A stretch of DNA of 64,000 nucleotides from positions 272,766-336,765 of the forward strand of contig NZ_JAPVBH010000007.1 in the NCBI RefSeq assembly GCF_026967795.1, read 5' to 3'. The notes beneath the pieces are model-generated. The model had not been told where the DNA came from. It was given only the letters and a program-made list of their open reading frames with translations, and ran no database searches. The DNA is from Modestobacter sp. VKM Ac-2986. Lineage in GTDB: Bacteria; Actinomycetota; Actinomycetes; Mycobacteriales; Geodermatophilaceae. Numbering within the stretch: the first letter of the stretch is position 1; the number at the start of each line of letters is the position of its first letter. Position numbers and translations under genes: made by a program. This document shows, in pieces, positions 1 through 7,909 of this stretch.

Positions 1-741
1 GGGCTGCTCGCCACCGCCCTCGCCCCCTGGCTGGCCGTCGCCGCCGCCGCGGTGCTGACGCTGGTGTTCGTCACCTGGTTCGCCGTGCACCCCTCCGGGC
101 GGCTCGAGCCCGCCGCGACCCGCACGACCACGGTGCAGGCGCCCGCCGGTGAGCTGTTCCGGGCCCCGCTGGTGACGGTGGTCGTGGGCACGTTGGGCGT
201 CGGGCTGTTCTTCGGCGCCACCCTGACCTCGCTCACCGGCTTCCTCGCCGCCGACGGCGACGGCGACCGGGCCGGGCTGCTCTACGGCGTCATGGGCATC
301 GGGTCGGCCGTGCTCGCCCTGGGCACCGCGGCGCTCTCGACCCGGTTCACCCTGCCCGCCCGCTGGCTGACCTTCGGCGCCGTGCTGCTGGCCGCCGCCG
401 TCCTGTTCGCGACCGCACGCTCGGTGCCGGCGCTGGTCGTCGCGCTCGCGGTGCTCGGCTGCGGCATCGGGCCGACCCTGGTCACCCTCTACGGCCTGGG
501 CACCCGGCTCAGCCCGGCCGGCCGCTCGGCCACGACCATGACGATGCTGGGCTCGGCGGTCGTCGTCGGCCAGGCGGTCGCCTCGGCCGTCACCGGGCTG
601 GTCACCGACTCCCTCGGCGCAGGCACGGCGCTGGCGCTCCCCGCGCTCGCCGCCGCCCTCGTGGTGGTCGCCGCGGTCGCGCACACCGCGGCCGTGCGCC
701 GTCCGACCGCCGTCCCGCGGGTCCCCGTCCCGGCGCACTGA
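1..741 (+). CDS. MFS transporter, C-terminal part (5' end lies outside the window)
   Basis: The frame is open from the first base, so the 246 residues seen are the C-terminal part of a major facilitator (family length about 400). Seven hydrophobic segments are visible (about 10-30, 57-82, 92-113, 122-139, 144-167, 180-201 and 210-231), fitting the last helix of the N-terminal half plus the six helices of the C-terminal half, followed by a short Arg/Pro tail. It sits in the cytoplasmic membrane and would export or import a small solute by proton coupling. Substrate motifs lie in the missing half, so no substrate can be named. Sugar or drug efflux MFS are both possible. Confidence 0.85.
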   Translation, partial: GLLATALAPWLAVAAAAVLTLVFVTWFAVHPSGRLEPAATRTTTVQAPAGELFRAPLVTVVVGTLGVGLFFGATLTSLTGFLAADGDGDRAGLLYGVMGIGSAVLALGTAALSTRFTLPARWLTFGAVLLAAAVLFATARSVPALVVALAVLGCGIGPTLVTLYGLGTRLSPAGRSATTMTMLGSAVVVGQAVASAVTGLVTDSLGAGTALALPALAAALVVVAAVAHTAAVRRPTAVPRVPVPAH

Positions 742-756
742 CCCGCATCTCCCGAG

Positions 757-809
757 GGGCGAAAGTGGCCACTTTCGCCCTTTTCGGGCGGGAGTGGCCG
801 CTCTCGCCC
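757..809. repeat. Two tandem 24-bp palindromes between convergent genes
   Basis: Bases 757-780 form a perfect 24-bp palindrome around GAAAGTGGCCACTTTC. Bases 786-809 form a related imperfect palindrome around GGAGTGGCCGCTCTC. Both share the GTGGCC core and GGGC/GCCC ends. They lie between the 3' end of the MFS gene and the 3' end of the minus-strand oxidoreductase, so they may act as a bidirectional terminator. A dispersed REP-like family is also possible. Confidence 0.75.
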
Positions 810-825
810 CAGAGGGACGGCGGCG

Positions 826-1839
826 TCAGGTGGTGGGCGTCCAGCCGAGCGCGGGGCCGAGGCTGCCGGCGATGTCGGTGAGGATCTGCACGTAGTCCTC
901 GGGCTCGAAGCTGAACGGCAGCGCGAAGACGACCTCCTCGACCTCGCGGAAGCCGGCGTGGGCGTACAGCTGCTCGGCGATCTGCTCGGCGGTGCCGACC
1001 AGGTCGGCGGCGAACATCAGCCGGCCCGGGCCCTGCGGCGAGCGGGTGCGCGGCGTCCGCTCGGCGGCGTAGGCCTCGTACTTGGCGCGCTGTGCGGGCG
1101 TCGCGGAGTCGGTCGGGATGACGACCAGCCCCTGCGACACCCGCCCGGCCGGGTGGACGGCCTTGAACGCCTGCACCTGGCCGGCCTGCTCGGTGGCGAA
1201 GTCCTCGGTCACCTCGGCCTTCACCACGCTGGAGGTGAGGAAGTTCAGCCCGTTCTCCCCCGCCCACTGCGCCGAGCGCAGCGACGCCCCGCCGTACCAG
1301 AGCCGGGACCGCAGCCCTGCCGAGTGCGGCTGCACGCGGTCGGACCACTCCTCGACCACGCCCTCCTTGCCGCGGAAGCCCGACGCGGGGGCGCCGTCGA
1401 CGAAGCGCACGAACCGGGCGACCCGCTCGTAGGAGAAGTCCTCGACGTCGGCGGTGTCGGGGTAGAGCGCGGCCTTGACGTCGTCCCAGTGCATCGGCGG
1501 GCCGACGGAGACGCCGGGGTTGAGCCGGCCGCCGCTGAGCACGTCGACGGTGGCGAGGTCCTCGGCCAATCGCAGCGGGTTCTCCCACGCCAGCGGCGTC
1601 ACCGCGGTGCCCAGCTCGATCCGCGTCGTGCGCTGGGTGGCCGCGGCCAGGACGGCGACCGGCGAGGAGATGCCGAACTGCAGGTGCCGGTGCCGCAGCC
1701 ACGCACTGTCGAAGCCGAGCTGCTCGCCGAGCTCGATGACCCGCAGCGTCGTCTCGTGCCCGGCCCGTGGGTCGGCCTCGTCGAAGACGCCGATGGTCAG
1801 GAACCCGAGCTTCTGCAGCGGCACACCGGGGGCAGGCAT
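826..1839 (-). CDS. LLM-class (luciferase-like) flavin-dependent oxidoreductase
   Basis: 337 residues, normal for bacterial luciferase-like monooxygenases with a TIM-barrel fold using reduced flavin (FMN or F420). Visible family features are the N-terminal strand with LGFLTIGVF, the substrate/flavin-region W-L-R-H-R-H around residues 47-52, the PLAWENPLRLAEDLATVD segment near 84-101 typical of this fold, and SGGRLNPGVSVG after it. It starts 24 bp after the sigma-factor gene on the same strand, so the two are probably co-transcribed. No substrate can be assigned. Actinobacteria carry many such enzymes, including F420-dependent ones. Confidence 0.85.
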   Translation of the reverse strand: MPAPGVPLQKLGFLTIGVFDEADPRAGHETTLRVIELGEQLGFDSAWLRHRHLQFGISSPVAVLAAATQRTTRIELGTAVTPLAWENPLRLAEDLATVDVLSGGRLNPGVSVGPPMHWDDVKAALYPDTADVEDFSYERVARFVRFVDGAPASGFRGKEGVVEEWSDRVQPHSAGLRSRLWYGGASLRSAQWAGENGLNFLTSSVVKAEVTEDFATEQAGQVQAFKAVHPAGRVSQGLVVIPTDSATPAQRAKYEAYAAERTPRTRSPQGPGRLMFAADLVGTAEQIAEQLYAHAGFREVEEVVFALPFSFEPEDYVQILTDIAGSLGPALGWTPTT

Positions 1840-1862
1840 GCCCCGATCATGCCGGGTGCCGC

Positions 1863-2459
1863 TCAGACCGCGGTGAGGACGCCGCCGTCCAGGACCTGCT
1901 GCAGCCGGCGCATGCCGGCCAGCATCCGGGTCTTCACGGTGCCCAGCGGAGCGCCGGTGCGCGCGGCGATCTCCCGCTGGGTGTACCCGCCCCAGTAGGC
2001 GAGCACGAGCGCCTCGCGCTGCGCCGCGGGCAGGTCGTCCAGCGCCCGGCGCACCCGTGCGTCGCCCAGCCGGTCGACGACCCGGTCGGCGAGGTCGGGC
2101 TCCTCGGTGCGGGCCCGGTCCTCCGCGTCGGCGTCGGTGCGCCGGCGGAGGGAGGCCTCGTGCCGGACGGCGTCCACCGCCTTGTGGTGCACCAGCGACA
2201 GGAACCAGGAGCCGAACGACCCGCGGGCGTCGGCGAAGGCGGCGGGGTCGCGCCAGTAGGCCAGGAACGCCTCCTGGACGACGTCCTCGGCGATCCGGTC
2301 GTCGGCGACGATCCGGCGGGCCAGGCCCAGGGCCGGGCCGGTCCAGCGGTCGAGCAGGTCCGCGAGGAGCCCGTCTGCGGTGCGGCCCTGGTCCGGACCG
2401 GCGAGTGACGTCACCTCAGGAAGATGGTGCACAACCTGGTCGCGCAAACGCCCCGTCAC
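1863..2459 (-). CDS. ECF-type RNA polymerase sigma factor
   Basis: 198 residues. Region 2 lies at about 40-100, with RIVADDRIAEDVVQEAFL and the following W-S-L-V-H-H-K core-binding and -10 recognition helices. Region 4 lies at about 135-190, with DLPAAQREALVLAYWGGYT and the helix-turn-helix ending GTVKTRMLAGMRRL. The annotated GTG at 2459 sits inside a 14-bp hairpin stem. An in-frame GTG at 2414 would give 183 residues and begin just before the conserved part, so the true start may be 2414. No anti-sigma gene is adjacent. Upstream is a DUF4407 protein and downstream an LLM oxidoreductase, so the signal is unknown. Confidence 0.88.
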   Translation of the reverse strand: MTGRLRDQVVHHLPEVTSLAGPDQGRTADGLLADLLDRWTGPALGLARRIVADDRIAEDVVQEAFLAYWRDPAAFADARGSFGSWFLSLVHHKAVDAVRHEASLRRRTDADAEDRARTEEPDLADRVVDRLGDARVRRALDDLPAAQREALVLAYWGGYTQREIAARTGAPLGTVKTRMLAGMRRLQQVLDGGVLTAV

Positions 2460-2479
2460 CCTCTCGGGTGACGGGGCGT
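2448..2479. terminator. Strong hairpin at the DUF4407/sigma-factor junction
   Basis: Perfect 14-bp arms (ACGCCCCGTCACCC, 2448-2461, and its complement, 2466-2479) around a TCTC loop. It lies 19 bp beyond the DUF4407 stop on the minus strand and overlaps the first possible GTG of the sigma-factor gene. It is probably an intrinsic terminator for DUF4407 or an attenuator of sigma-factor expression. No T-run follows, as is usual in high-GC actinobacteria. Confidence 0.6.
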
Positions 2480-2497
2480 CCTCACGCGGGGTGGGGC

Positions 2498-4024
2498 TCA
2501 GTTGTCGGCCAGCACGACGGTGTCGGCGACGCGGGGCGCGGGCACCGGCGGCCGGCTGGCCGTCGTCCCGAACGTCCGGACCGCGGACGGGGCGGTCATC
2601 ATGGCCTCGAGCTCACCGGTGTCCAGGGTGGGCTCCAGCGACGTGACCGGCTTCGCGGCAGGAGCGGCGGCCGGAGCCGGGGTGCGGACCATCCGGCCCA
2701 GCACCCGGCGCAGGCTGCGGGCCTCGCGGCGACGCGCCTTCCGCTCGGCGGCCCGCTCGGCCTCCTCGCGGGCGGCGATCTCCCGGTCGAGGATCTCCCG
2801 GGCCATCCGGTCGGTCTCGGCCGCGACGATCAGGTCGGCCCGGGCCTGCTGCGCGCGCTGGCGGCCGTTGCGGCGGATCTCCTCCGCCTCGACGTCCTCC
2901 TCGTCGCGGGACTCCTCCAGCCGGTCGTAGGCGGTGGGCTCGGAGAAGTTGAGCATCACCTTCATCAGCACCGGCAGCAGCTCGACGGACAGGAAGAGCA
3001 GGAAGAGCATCAGGTGGGCGGTGCCGGCCGCGGGGCGGTCCTCGGCCAGCCGGTCCATCGCCTCGAGCCGGGCCAGCAGGCCGTCGCTCTGGGCGTTCTG
3101 CTCGTCGAAGGCGGCCTGCTCGGCGACCCGCGCCGAGGTCAGCCGCTGCAGCTCCGCGGTGTGGGTGGCCAGGTCGGCCTGGGCGATCGCGACGCTGCGG
3201 GCGCCGGCGCTGACCGCGTCGGTCCCGGCGGACTCGCGGGCCTGCTCCAGCGCCTGCTCGGCGCTGTCCAGCTCGGCCCGGGCGGCGTCGCGGACGTCGG
3301 CCTGCGCGGCGGCCGCGGCGGCGGCACCGAAGTAGGCCGCCCCCTGGCCCTCGTCGCCCGAGCCGCAGGTGCCGTCGAGCTCGCACTGGGCCTTTGCCTG
3401 CAGGTCGGCGTAGGTGGCCGCCTCGGCGTCGTAGGCGGCCTGCTTGGCGTCCCGCTCGGTCTGCGCCCCGGTCACCCGGGGGTCGGCGTTGGGGTCGGCC
3501 GTGCCGCCGCCGGCGAGCACGGCCTGCTCCTCGGCGATCTGCCGCTCCAGCACCGGGATCGGCGCATAGCGGGCGTCGGCGGCCAGCTCGTCGGTGAACT
3601 GCTCGGCGGCCTCGGCCTGCAGCGTGACGATCGTGGTGTCGATCTCCTTGCTGAACACCTGGAGCGTCAGCGGCGTGGAGATGACGGTGCCCAGCAGGAC
3701 GGCGAGGCCGATCCGGGGCACGGCCATCGCGGTGTTGCGCAGCCAGGAGGAGTCGTGCGCCATCCCGACCAGCAGCATCCGGTCCAGGTTGACGATCACC
3801 ATCCCCCAGCCGATGCCGACCAGGACGGACACCGGCCACCAGACACCCAGGGCCATGTGCAGGGCGAACGCCATGGACAGCGCCGCCAGGCCACCGGTGC
3901 TGATCAGCACGCCACCCAGGGCGACGAACTTGGCGCGGGCTCCGGGGGCGACGGCGAGCACGTCGAGCCGGGCCCCGGCGAGCACGGCCAGCCGGTCACC
4001 GGTGGTGCGATTGCGGACCTTCAT
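2498..4024 (-). CDS. DUF4407 domain-containing membrane protein
   Basis: 508 residues. Four membrane segments are visible: two close together at about 32-60 and 64-85, a third at about 100-125, then a long charged Ala/Glu-rich stretch (about 125-325) likely to be an extracytoplasmic coiled coil, and a fourth at about 332-358. A second basic coiled coil follows (about 370-440). This order and the W-W-P plus N-L-D-R motif after helix 2 are typical of DUF4407. Function is unknown. A C-G-S pair near residue 215-222 may form a disulfide. The ATG at 4024 has AGAGGA upstream and a palindrome at 4041-4058. Confidence 0.85.
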   Translation of the reverse strand: MKVRNRTTGDRLAVLAGARLDVLAVAPGARAKFVALGGVLISTGGLAALSMAFALHMALGVWWPVSVLVGIGWGMVIVNLDRMLLVGMAHDSSWLRNTAMAVPRIGLAVLLGTVISTPLTLQVFSKEIDTTIVTLQAEAAEQFTDELAADARYAPIPVLERQIAEEQAVLAGGGTADPNADPRVTGAQTERDAKQAAYDAEAATYADLQAKAQCELDGTCGSGDEGQGAAYFGAAAAAAAQADVRDAARAELDSAEQALEQARESAGTDAVSAGARSVAIAQADLATHTAELQRLTSARVAEQAAFDEQNAQSDGLLARLEAMDRLAEDRPAAGTAHLMLFLLFLSVELLPVLMKVMLNFSEPTAYDRLEESRDEEDVEAEEIRRNGRQRAQQARADLIVAAETDRMAREILDREIAAREEAERAAERKARRREARSLRRVLGRMVRTPAPAAAPAAKPVTSLEPTLDTGELEAMMTAPSAVRTFGTTASRPPVPAPRVADTVVLADN

Positions 4025-4040
4025 GCAGACGACGTCCTCT

Positions 4041-4058
4041 CGGTTCTGTGCAGAACCG
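4041..4058. promoter_or_regulatory. Operator-like palindrome upstream of the DUF4407 gene
   Basis: CGGTTCTG-TG-CAGAACCG, arms of 8 bp, 17-34 bp upstream of the DUF4407 start codon. The position suits either a 5'-UTR hairpin or a repressor site. No regulator can be named. Confidence 0.4.
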
Positions 4059-4104
4059 CTATCGGTCGCCCGCTCCCCGGTCGGTACCCCCGGCGGCTGT
4101 GAGG

Positions 4105-4641
4105 TCAGACGCCGAGGTGCGCCAGCGCCTGCAGCAGCAACGTGCCCTGGCCGTTGGCGAGCTCGGCGAGCACCTCGGGACGGCGCGCGTCCTCGGGTGA
4201 GAACCAGGTGAGCTCCAGCGCGTCCTGCTGCGGTGCGCAGTCGCCCTCGACCGGGACGACGTAGGCCAGCGACACCGCGTGCTGCCGCGGGTCGTGGAAC
4301 GGCGTGACGCCCGGGGTCGGGAAGTACTCGGCGATGGTGAACGGCTGCGGGGCGGCCGGCACCCGCGGCAGGGCCAGCGGGCCGAGGTCCTTCTCCAGGT
4401 TCCGCAGCAGCGCCGAGCGGACCCGCTCGTGGTAGAGCACCCGGCCCGAGACCAGGGCGCGCTTGACCTGGCCGTCGCCACCGATCCGCAGCAGCAGACC
4501 GACCGCGGTCACCACGCCGTGGTCGTCCACGCGCACCGGCACGGCGTCGACGTAGAGGATCGGCAGCCGCTCGCGGGCGGAGTCCATCTCCTCCCGGGAG
4601 AGCCAGCCAGTGTCGGAGTTCGTCACCTCGGTCATGTGCAC
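4105..4641 (-). CDS. Nudix-fold protein (DUF4916 type) with a degenerate Nudix box
   Basis: 178 residues (or 176 from the ATG two codons later). The fold resembles Nudix hydrolases. The Nudix-box helix spans residues 66-87 and begins G-x5-E as expected, but continues R-N-L-E-K-D-L-G where active enzymes have R-E-U-x-E-E-x-G, so the metal-binding glutamates are replaced. It may be a ligand-binding or weakly active relative. The conserved C-terminal part (QHAVSLAYVVPVEGDC, ELTWFSPEDA) is typical of actinobacterial DUF4916. An 80-bp gap separates it from DUF4407 on the same strand. A TAG-type -10 (GGCTAGACA) lies just upstream of the start. Confidence 0.75.
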   Translation of the reverse strand: MHMTEVTNSDTGWLSREEMDSARERLPILYVDAVPVRVDDHGVVTAVGLLLRIGGDGQVKRALVSGRVLYHERVRSALLRNLEKDLGPLALPRVPAAPQPFTIAEYFPTPGVTPFHDPRQHAVSLAYVVPVEGDCAPQQDALELTWFSPEDARRPEVLAELANGQGTLLLQALAHLGV

Positions 4642-4846
4642 TGTCTAGCCGATGCGCAGCCGACGGTCAGCCGCTGCCCGGGGTGACCTGCCCGACGGAT
4701 GGCGACCGAGGGCGTGAGGCCAACCACAACACCTGCCAGATGGACGCCGGATCTGTATCGGAACACGCCCGGCCGCGCTGTGCGGCTGCTGAGCACCACC
4801 GGCTGATGCTGGGCGCAACCACCCGGACCCACCTCCAGGAGCAGAC

Positions 4847-5275
4847 ATGCGCATCCGCCGCACCGCCCTCGCCCTCGTCCTCGCCGCCGGCATCTCCGCC
4901 CCGCTGACCGGCACCGCCTCCGCCGCCGACCGCGACTGCCCGGACTTCGCCAGCCAGGCTGACGCGCAGGCCGCCTACAACGCCGTCGCCGGCGACCCCG
5001 AGCGTCTTGACCGCGACAACGACGGCATCGCCTGCGAGACCGAGGACTACGACGCCGCTGCCGCCCCCGCCCCGGCTCCCGCTGCCGCTCCGGCCGCCGC
5101 TGCTCCCGCCGCCGCCCCGGCCCCGCAGGTCGCCGCGCGTCCCGCCGGTGCGGTCGCCGCCGGCGACGGCTCGTCGGACAGCAGCAGCACGCTGCCCTAC
5201 GTCCTCGGTGGCCTGGCGTTCGCCGGCGCCGGTGGTGCGGCGATGGCCGCCCGCCGCTCCCGCAGCAACGCCTGA
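4847..5275 (+). CDS. Secreted excalibur calcium-binding protein with a membrane-anchor tail
   Basis: 142 residues. Signal peptide about 1-26, cut at A-S-A. Excalibur domain about 29-65, with the EF-hand-like D-x-D-x-D-G-I-A-C-E motif (residues 50-60) and a paired Cys near 31. Then an Ala/Pro-rich linker (68-108), a Gly/Ser stretch and a C-terminal hydrophobic helix ending in R-R-S-R. The tail looks like a cell-wall sorting signal, yet shows LPYVLGG instead of LPXTG. A class F sortase gene follows 29 bp downstream, which suggests it is the substrate. GGAG precedes the ATG. Confidence 0.82.
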   Translation: MRIRRTALALVLAAGISAPLTGTASAADRDCPDFASQADAQAAYNAVAGDPERLDRDNDGIACETEDYDAAAAPAPAPAAAPAAAAPAAAPAPQVAARPAGAVAAGDGSSDSSSTLPYVLGGLAFAGAGGAAMAARRSRSNA

Positions 5276-5304
5276 CCGCCCTCCCACCCCGCGACAGGCG
5301 CCGC

Positions 5305-6174
5305 GTGCAGCACCGCGCACCCCGGACCGGCTGGCCGGACTCTCGGGTCCGACCGGCCGGTCCGGTGCGCATCGCGGGCGTCTACCCCCCGCCGCTGCCC
5401 GGCGCCGCTCGTCCGGCGTCGCCGCAGCCGGCACCCCCGCAGCCGGTACCCCCCGGCCTCCAGCTCGCCGACGACGTCCTCGCCGAGCTGCGCCGCCCGC
5501 GGGTCACCCGCTACGACCGCTCCCGCCCCGCAGCACCATCCCGGCCCAGCACCACCCGGGTCTGGACGGGCACATCGGTGGTGCTCGCCGCAGCCGGCGT
5601 CGCCGCCGTCGTCCTGGTCCCGCACGGCGGACCCCAGCCCGTGCGGCTCGACGTCCCGGTCGCGGCGTCGGTCCCCGCGCCGGTCGCCGGTCAGCCCGCC
5701 GACGCCGCGGCGCTGCAGCTGCCGGCCAGCGCGCCGGTGCGCGTGCGCATCCCTGCGCTGGGCGTCACCTCAGCGGTCATCGAGCTGGGCCTGCAGGACG
5801 ACGGCTCGATGGAGGTGCCGCGCGGCGCGTACCCCGTGGGCTGGTACGACCGCAGCCCCACACCCGGTGAGCTCGGCCCCGCCGTCCTGGCCGGGCACGT
5901 CGACTGGGCGGGTGAGCCCGGCGCTCTCTACGGGCTGCGCGAGCTGCTGCCCGGCGACGAGGTCGTGGTCGAACGCGCCGACGGCACGGTGGCCACCTTC
6001 CGGGTCGACCGGGTCGAGGAGCACGACAAGGACGCCTTCCCCAGCGACGAGGTCTACGGCGACCTCCCCACGGCCGGCCTCCGGCTGATCACCTGCGGGG
6101 GCAGCTTCGACAGCGAGACCGGCGACTACGACGACAACGTCATCGTCTTCGCCACCCTGGTCTCCGGCGGCTGA
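5305..6174 (+). CDS. Class F sortase
   Basis: 289 residues from the GTG at 5305; a GTG at 5365 would give 269. A Pro-rich cytoplasmic N-terminus is followed by one membrane helix (about 88-107) and an extracellular sortase barrel (about 145-285). The catalytic His is in LAGHVDW (H198) and the Cys in LITCGG (C264). Sortases join surface proteins to peptidoglycan or to each other. The Arg usually found about 10-12 residues after the Cys is not visible here (the segment reads S-E-T-G-D-Y-D-D-N), which may affect activity. The likely substrate is the excalibur protein immediately upstream. Confidence 0.87.
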   Translation: MQHRAPRTGWPDSRVRPAGPVRIAGVYPPPLPGAARPASPQPAPPQPVPPGLQLADDVLAELRRPRVTRYDRSRPAAPSRPSTTRVWTGTSVVLAAAGVAAVVLVPHGGPQPVRLDVPVAASVPAPVAGQPADAAALQLPASAPVRVRIPALGVTSAVIELGLQDDGSMEVPRGAYPVGWYDRSPTPGELGPAVLAGHVDWAGEPGALYGLRELLPGDEVVVERADGTVATFRVDRVEEHDKDAFPSDEVYGDLPTAGLRLITCGGSFDSETGDYDDNVIVFATLVSGG

Positions 6175-6244
6175 CCGCCCTCCCGCCGTCGACGCCGTCG
6201 CGGGCTGCTGGTCTCATGGAGTCACGTGCGGTGAGAGGAACGGC

Positions 6245-7813
6245 ATGGAACCGAACGGCCGGCTCCTCGGGGGCCGTTACGAGCTGACCGGGCTGATCGC
6301 CACCGGTGGCATGGGCCAGGTCTGGCAGGGCCGGGACAACGTGCTGGCCCGCGACGTAGCGGTCAAGGTGCTGCGCAGCGAGTTCACCGGCGACCCCACC
6401 TTCCTCGCCCGCTTCCGGTCCGAGGCCCAGCTCGCCGCCGGTCTCGTGCACCCCAACATCGCCACGCTGTTCGACTACGGCGAGGTGCCCGCCGCCGACC
6501 CGCGCAGCGAGCACCTGGCCTACCTGGTCATGGAGCTGGTGCGCGGTGAGTCGCTGTCCACCGTGCTGCACCGCGACCGCCGGCTCACCCCCGAGCGCAC
6601 GCTCGACGTGCTGCGGCAGAGCGCCGCCGGACTGGCCGCCGCGCACGCCGCCGGCGTCGTCCACCGCGACGTCAAGCCGGGCAACCTGCTGCTCGCCGAC
6701 GACGGCACCGTCAAGGTCACCGACTTCGGGGTGGCCGTCACCGCCGCCAGCCAGCAGCTGACCCAGGTCGGCCAGGTCATCGGCACCGCCAGCTACCTCT
6801 CCCCCGAGCAGGCCGAGGGCGCCCGCGCCACCCCGGCCAGCGACGTCTACGCCCTGGGCCTGGTCGGCTACGAGTGCCTGTCGGGGCAACGCGCCTTCGA
6901 CGGCGAGAGCTCCGTGCAGGTGCTGATGGCGCAGATCCACGACACCCCGGCGCCGCTGCCCGGTGACGTGCCCGCCCCGGTGCGGCAGCTCATCGACACC
7001 GCGATGGCCAAGGACCCGGCCCGACGGTTCCGCGACGGCGCCGCGTTCCGGGACGCCGTCGACGCCGTCCGCGGTGGCCGCGCCGCCACCGACGGCCCGC
7101 GGACGGCGGTGCTGCCCGCGTACCGCGAGGACGCGGACCGGACCGTGTCGGTCGCCGCGGTGGCCGCCGCCGGCGCCGCCGGGACCAGGCCGCCCACGGC
7201 CACGCGCGCGATGCCCCCCGTGCGCGCGGGCGCCGCACCGGAGGAGCCACGACGCCGCCGCCGGCTGCTCGTCCCGCTGCTCGCACTGCTGGCCGTCGTC
7301 GCGATCGTCCTCGGCGCCGTCGCGCTGACCAACCAGCCCGACGACGGCGCGACGGCCGCCGTGCCGACCACCACGTCGGCGGCGCCCACGCCCAGCCCGA
7401 CGGCGACCAGCCCCCGGCTCAGCCCGAGCACCAGCTCGGCCGCCCCGACACCGACCGCGGCCTCCGTCGACGCAGGTGACTACCTGGGCCGCCCCGTCGA
7501 GGAGGTCGACGCCGCACTGGTCGACCTCGGGTACACCGTCGTCCGGGAGCCGCGGCCCAACCCGGCGGAGGCCGAGGGGACGGTCGTCGACCTGCAGCCC
7601 ACCGGGCGGCTCGCGCGAGGCGAGACGGTGACGGTCAGCTACGCCACCGCTCCCCCGGCACCCACGCCGTCGGCCGAGCCGACCCCGACCGCCGAGCCGA
7701 CCCCGACGGAGGACGAGCCGGACGAGGGCGAGCCCGACGAGGACGGGAACGGCGGGGGCAACGGCAGGGGCAGGGACGACAAGCCCGACAAGGACAGGGG
7801 CGGCAACGGCTGA
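6245..7813 (+). CDS. PASTA-domain Ser/Thr protein kinase (PknB-like)
   Basis: 522 residues. Kinase domain about 12-275: glycine loop (IATGGMGQVW; its first Gly is Ala), ATP-binding Lys41, catalytic HRDVKPGN (Asp142), DFG metal site, and SPEQ in the activation segment. One membrane helix at about 340-360. Outside the cell are a Thr/Ser/Pro linker, a single PASTA domain (about 412-475), then Pro-Thr-Glu and Gly/Asn/Asp-rich low complexity. PASTA domains bind peptidoglycan fragments, so this is a wall-sensing kinase. PknB usually has three or four PASTA units; one is short. GAGAGGA precedes the ATG. The sortase lies just upstream. Confidence 0.93.
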   Translation: MEPNGRLLGGRYELTGLIATGGMGQVWQGRDNVLARDVAVKVLRSEFTGDPTFLARFRSEAQLAAGLVHPNIATLFDYGEVPAADPRSEHLAYLVMELVRGESLSTVLHRDRRLTPERTLDVLRQSAAGLAAAHAAGVVHRDVKPGNLLLADDGTVKVTDFGVAVTAASQQLTQVGQVIGTASYLSPEQAEGARATPASDVYALGLVGYECLSGQRAFDGESSVQVLMAQIHDTPAPLPGDVPAPVRQLIDTAMAKDPARRFRDGAAFRDAVDAVRGGRAATDGPRTAVLPAYREDADRTVSVAAVAAAGAAGTRPPTATRAMPPVRAGAAPEEPRRRRRLLVPLLALLAVVAIVLGAVALTNQPDDGATAAVPTTTSAAPTPSPTATSPRLSPSTSSAAPTPTAASVDAGDYLGRPVEEVDAALVDLGYTVVREPRPNPAEAEGTVVDLQPTGRLARGETVTVSYATAPPAPTPSAEPTPTAEPTPTEDEPDEGEPDEDGNGGGNGRGRDDKPDKDRGGNG

Positions 7814-7909
7814 CCAGTCGGTCGGCGGGCCTGCCGCAGCCCGCCGCCTCCGCCCCCGCACCGGACAGCAGAGTGTGTGGCGCGCGGCCGGGTGGGGCAC
7901 GCCCGGTGC

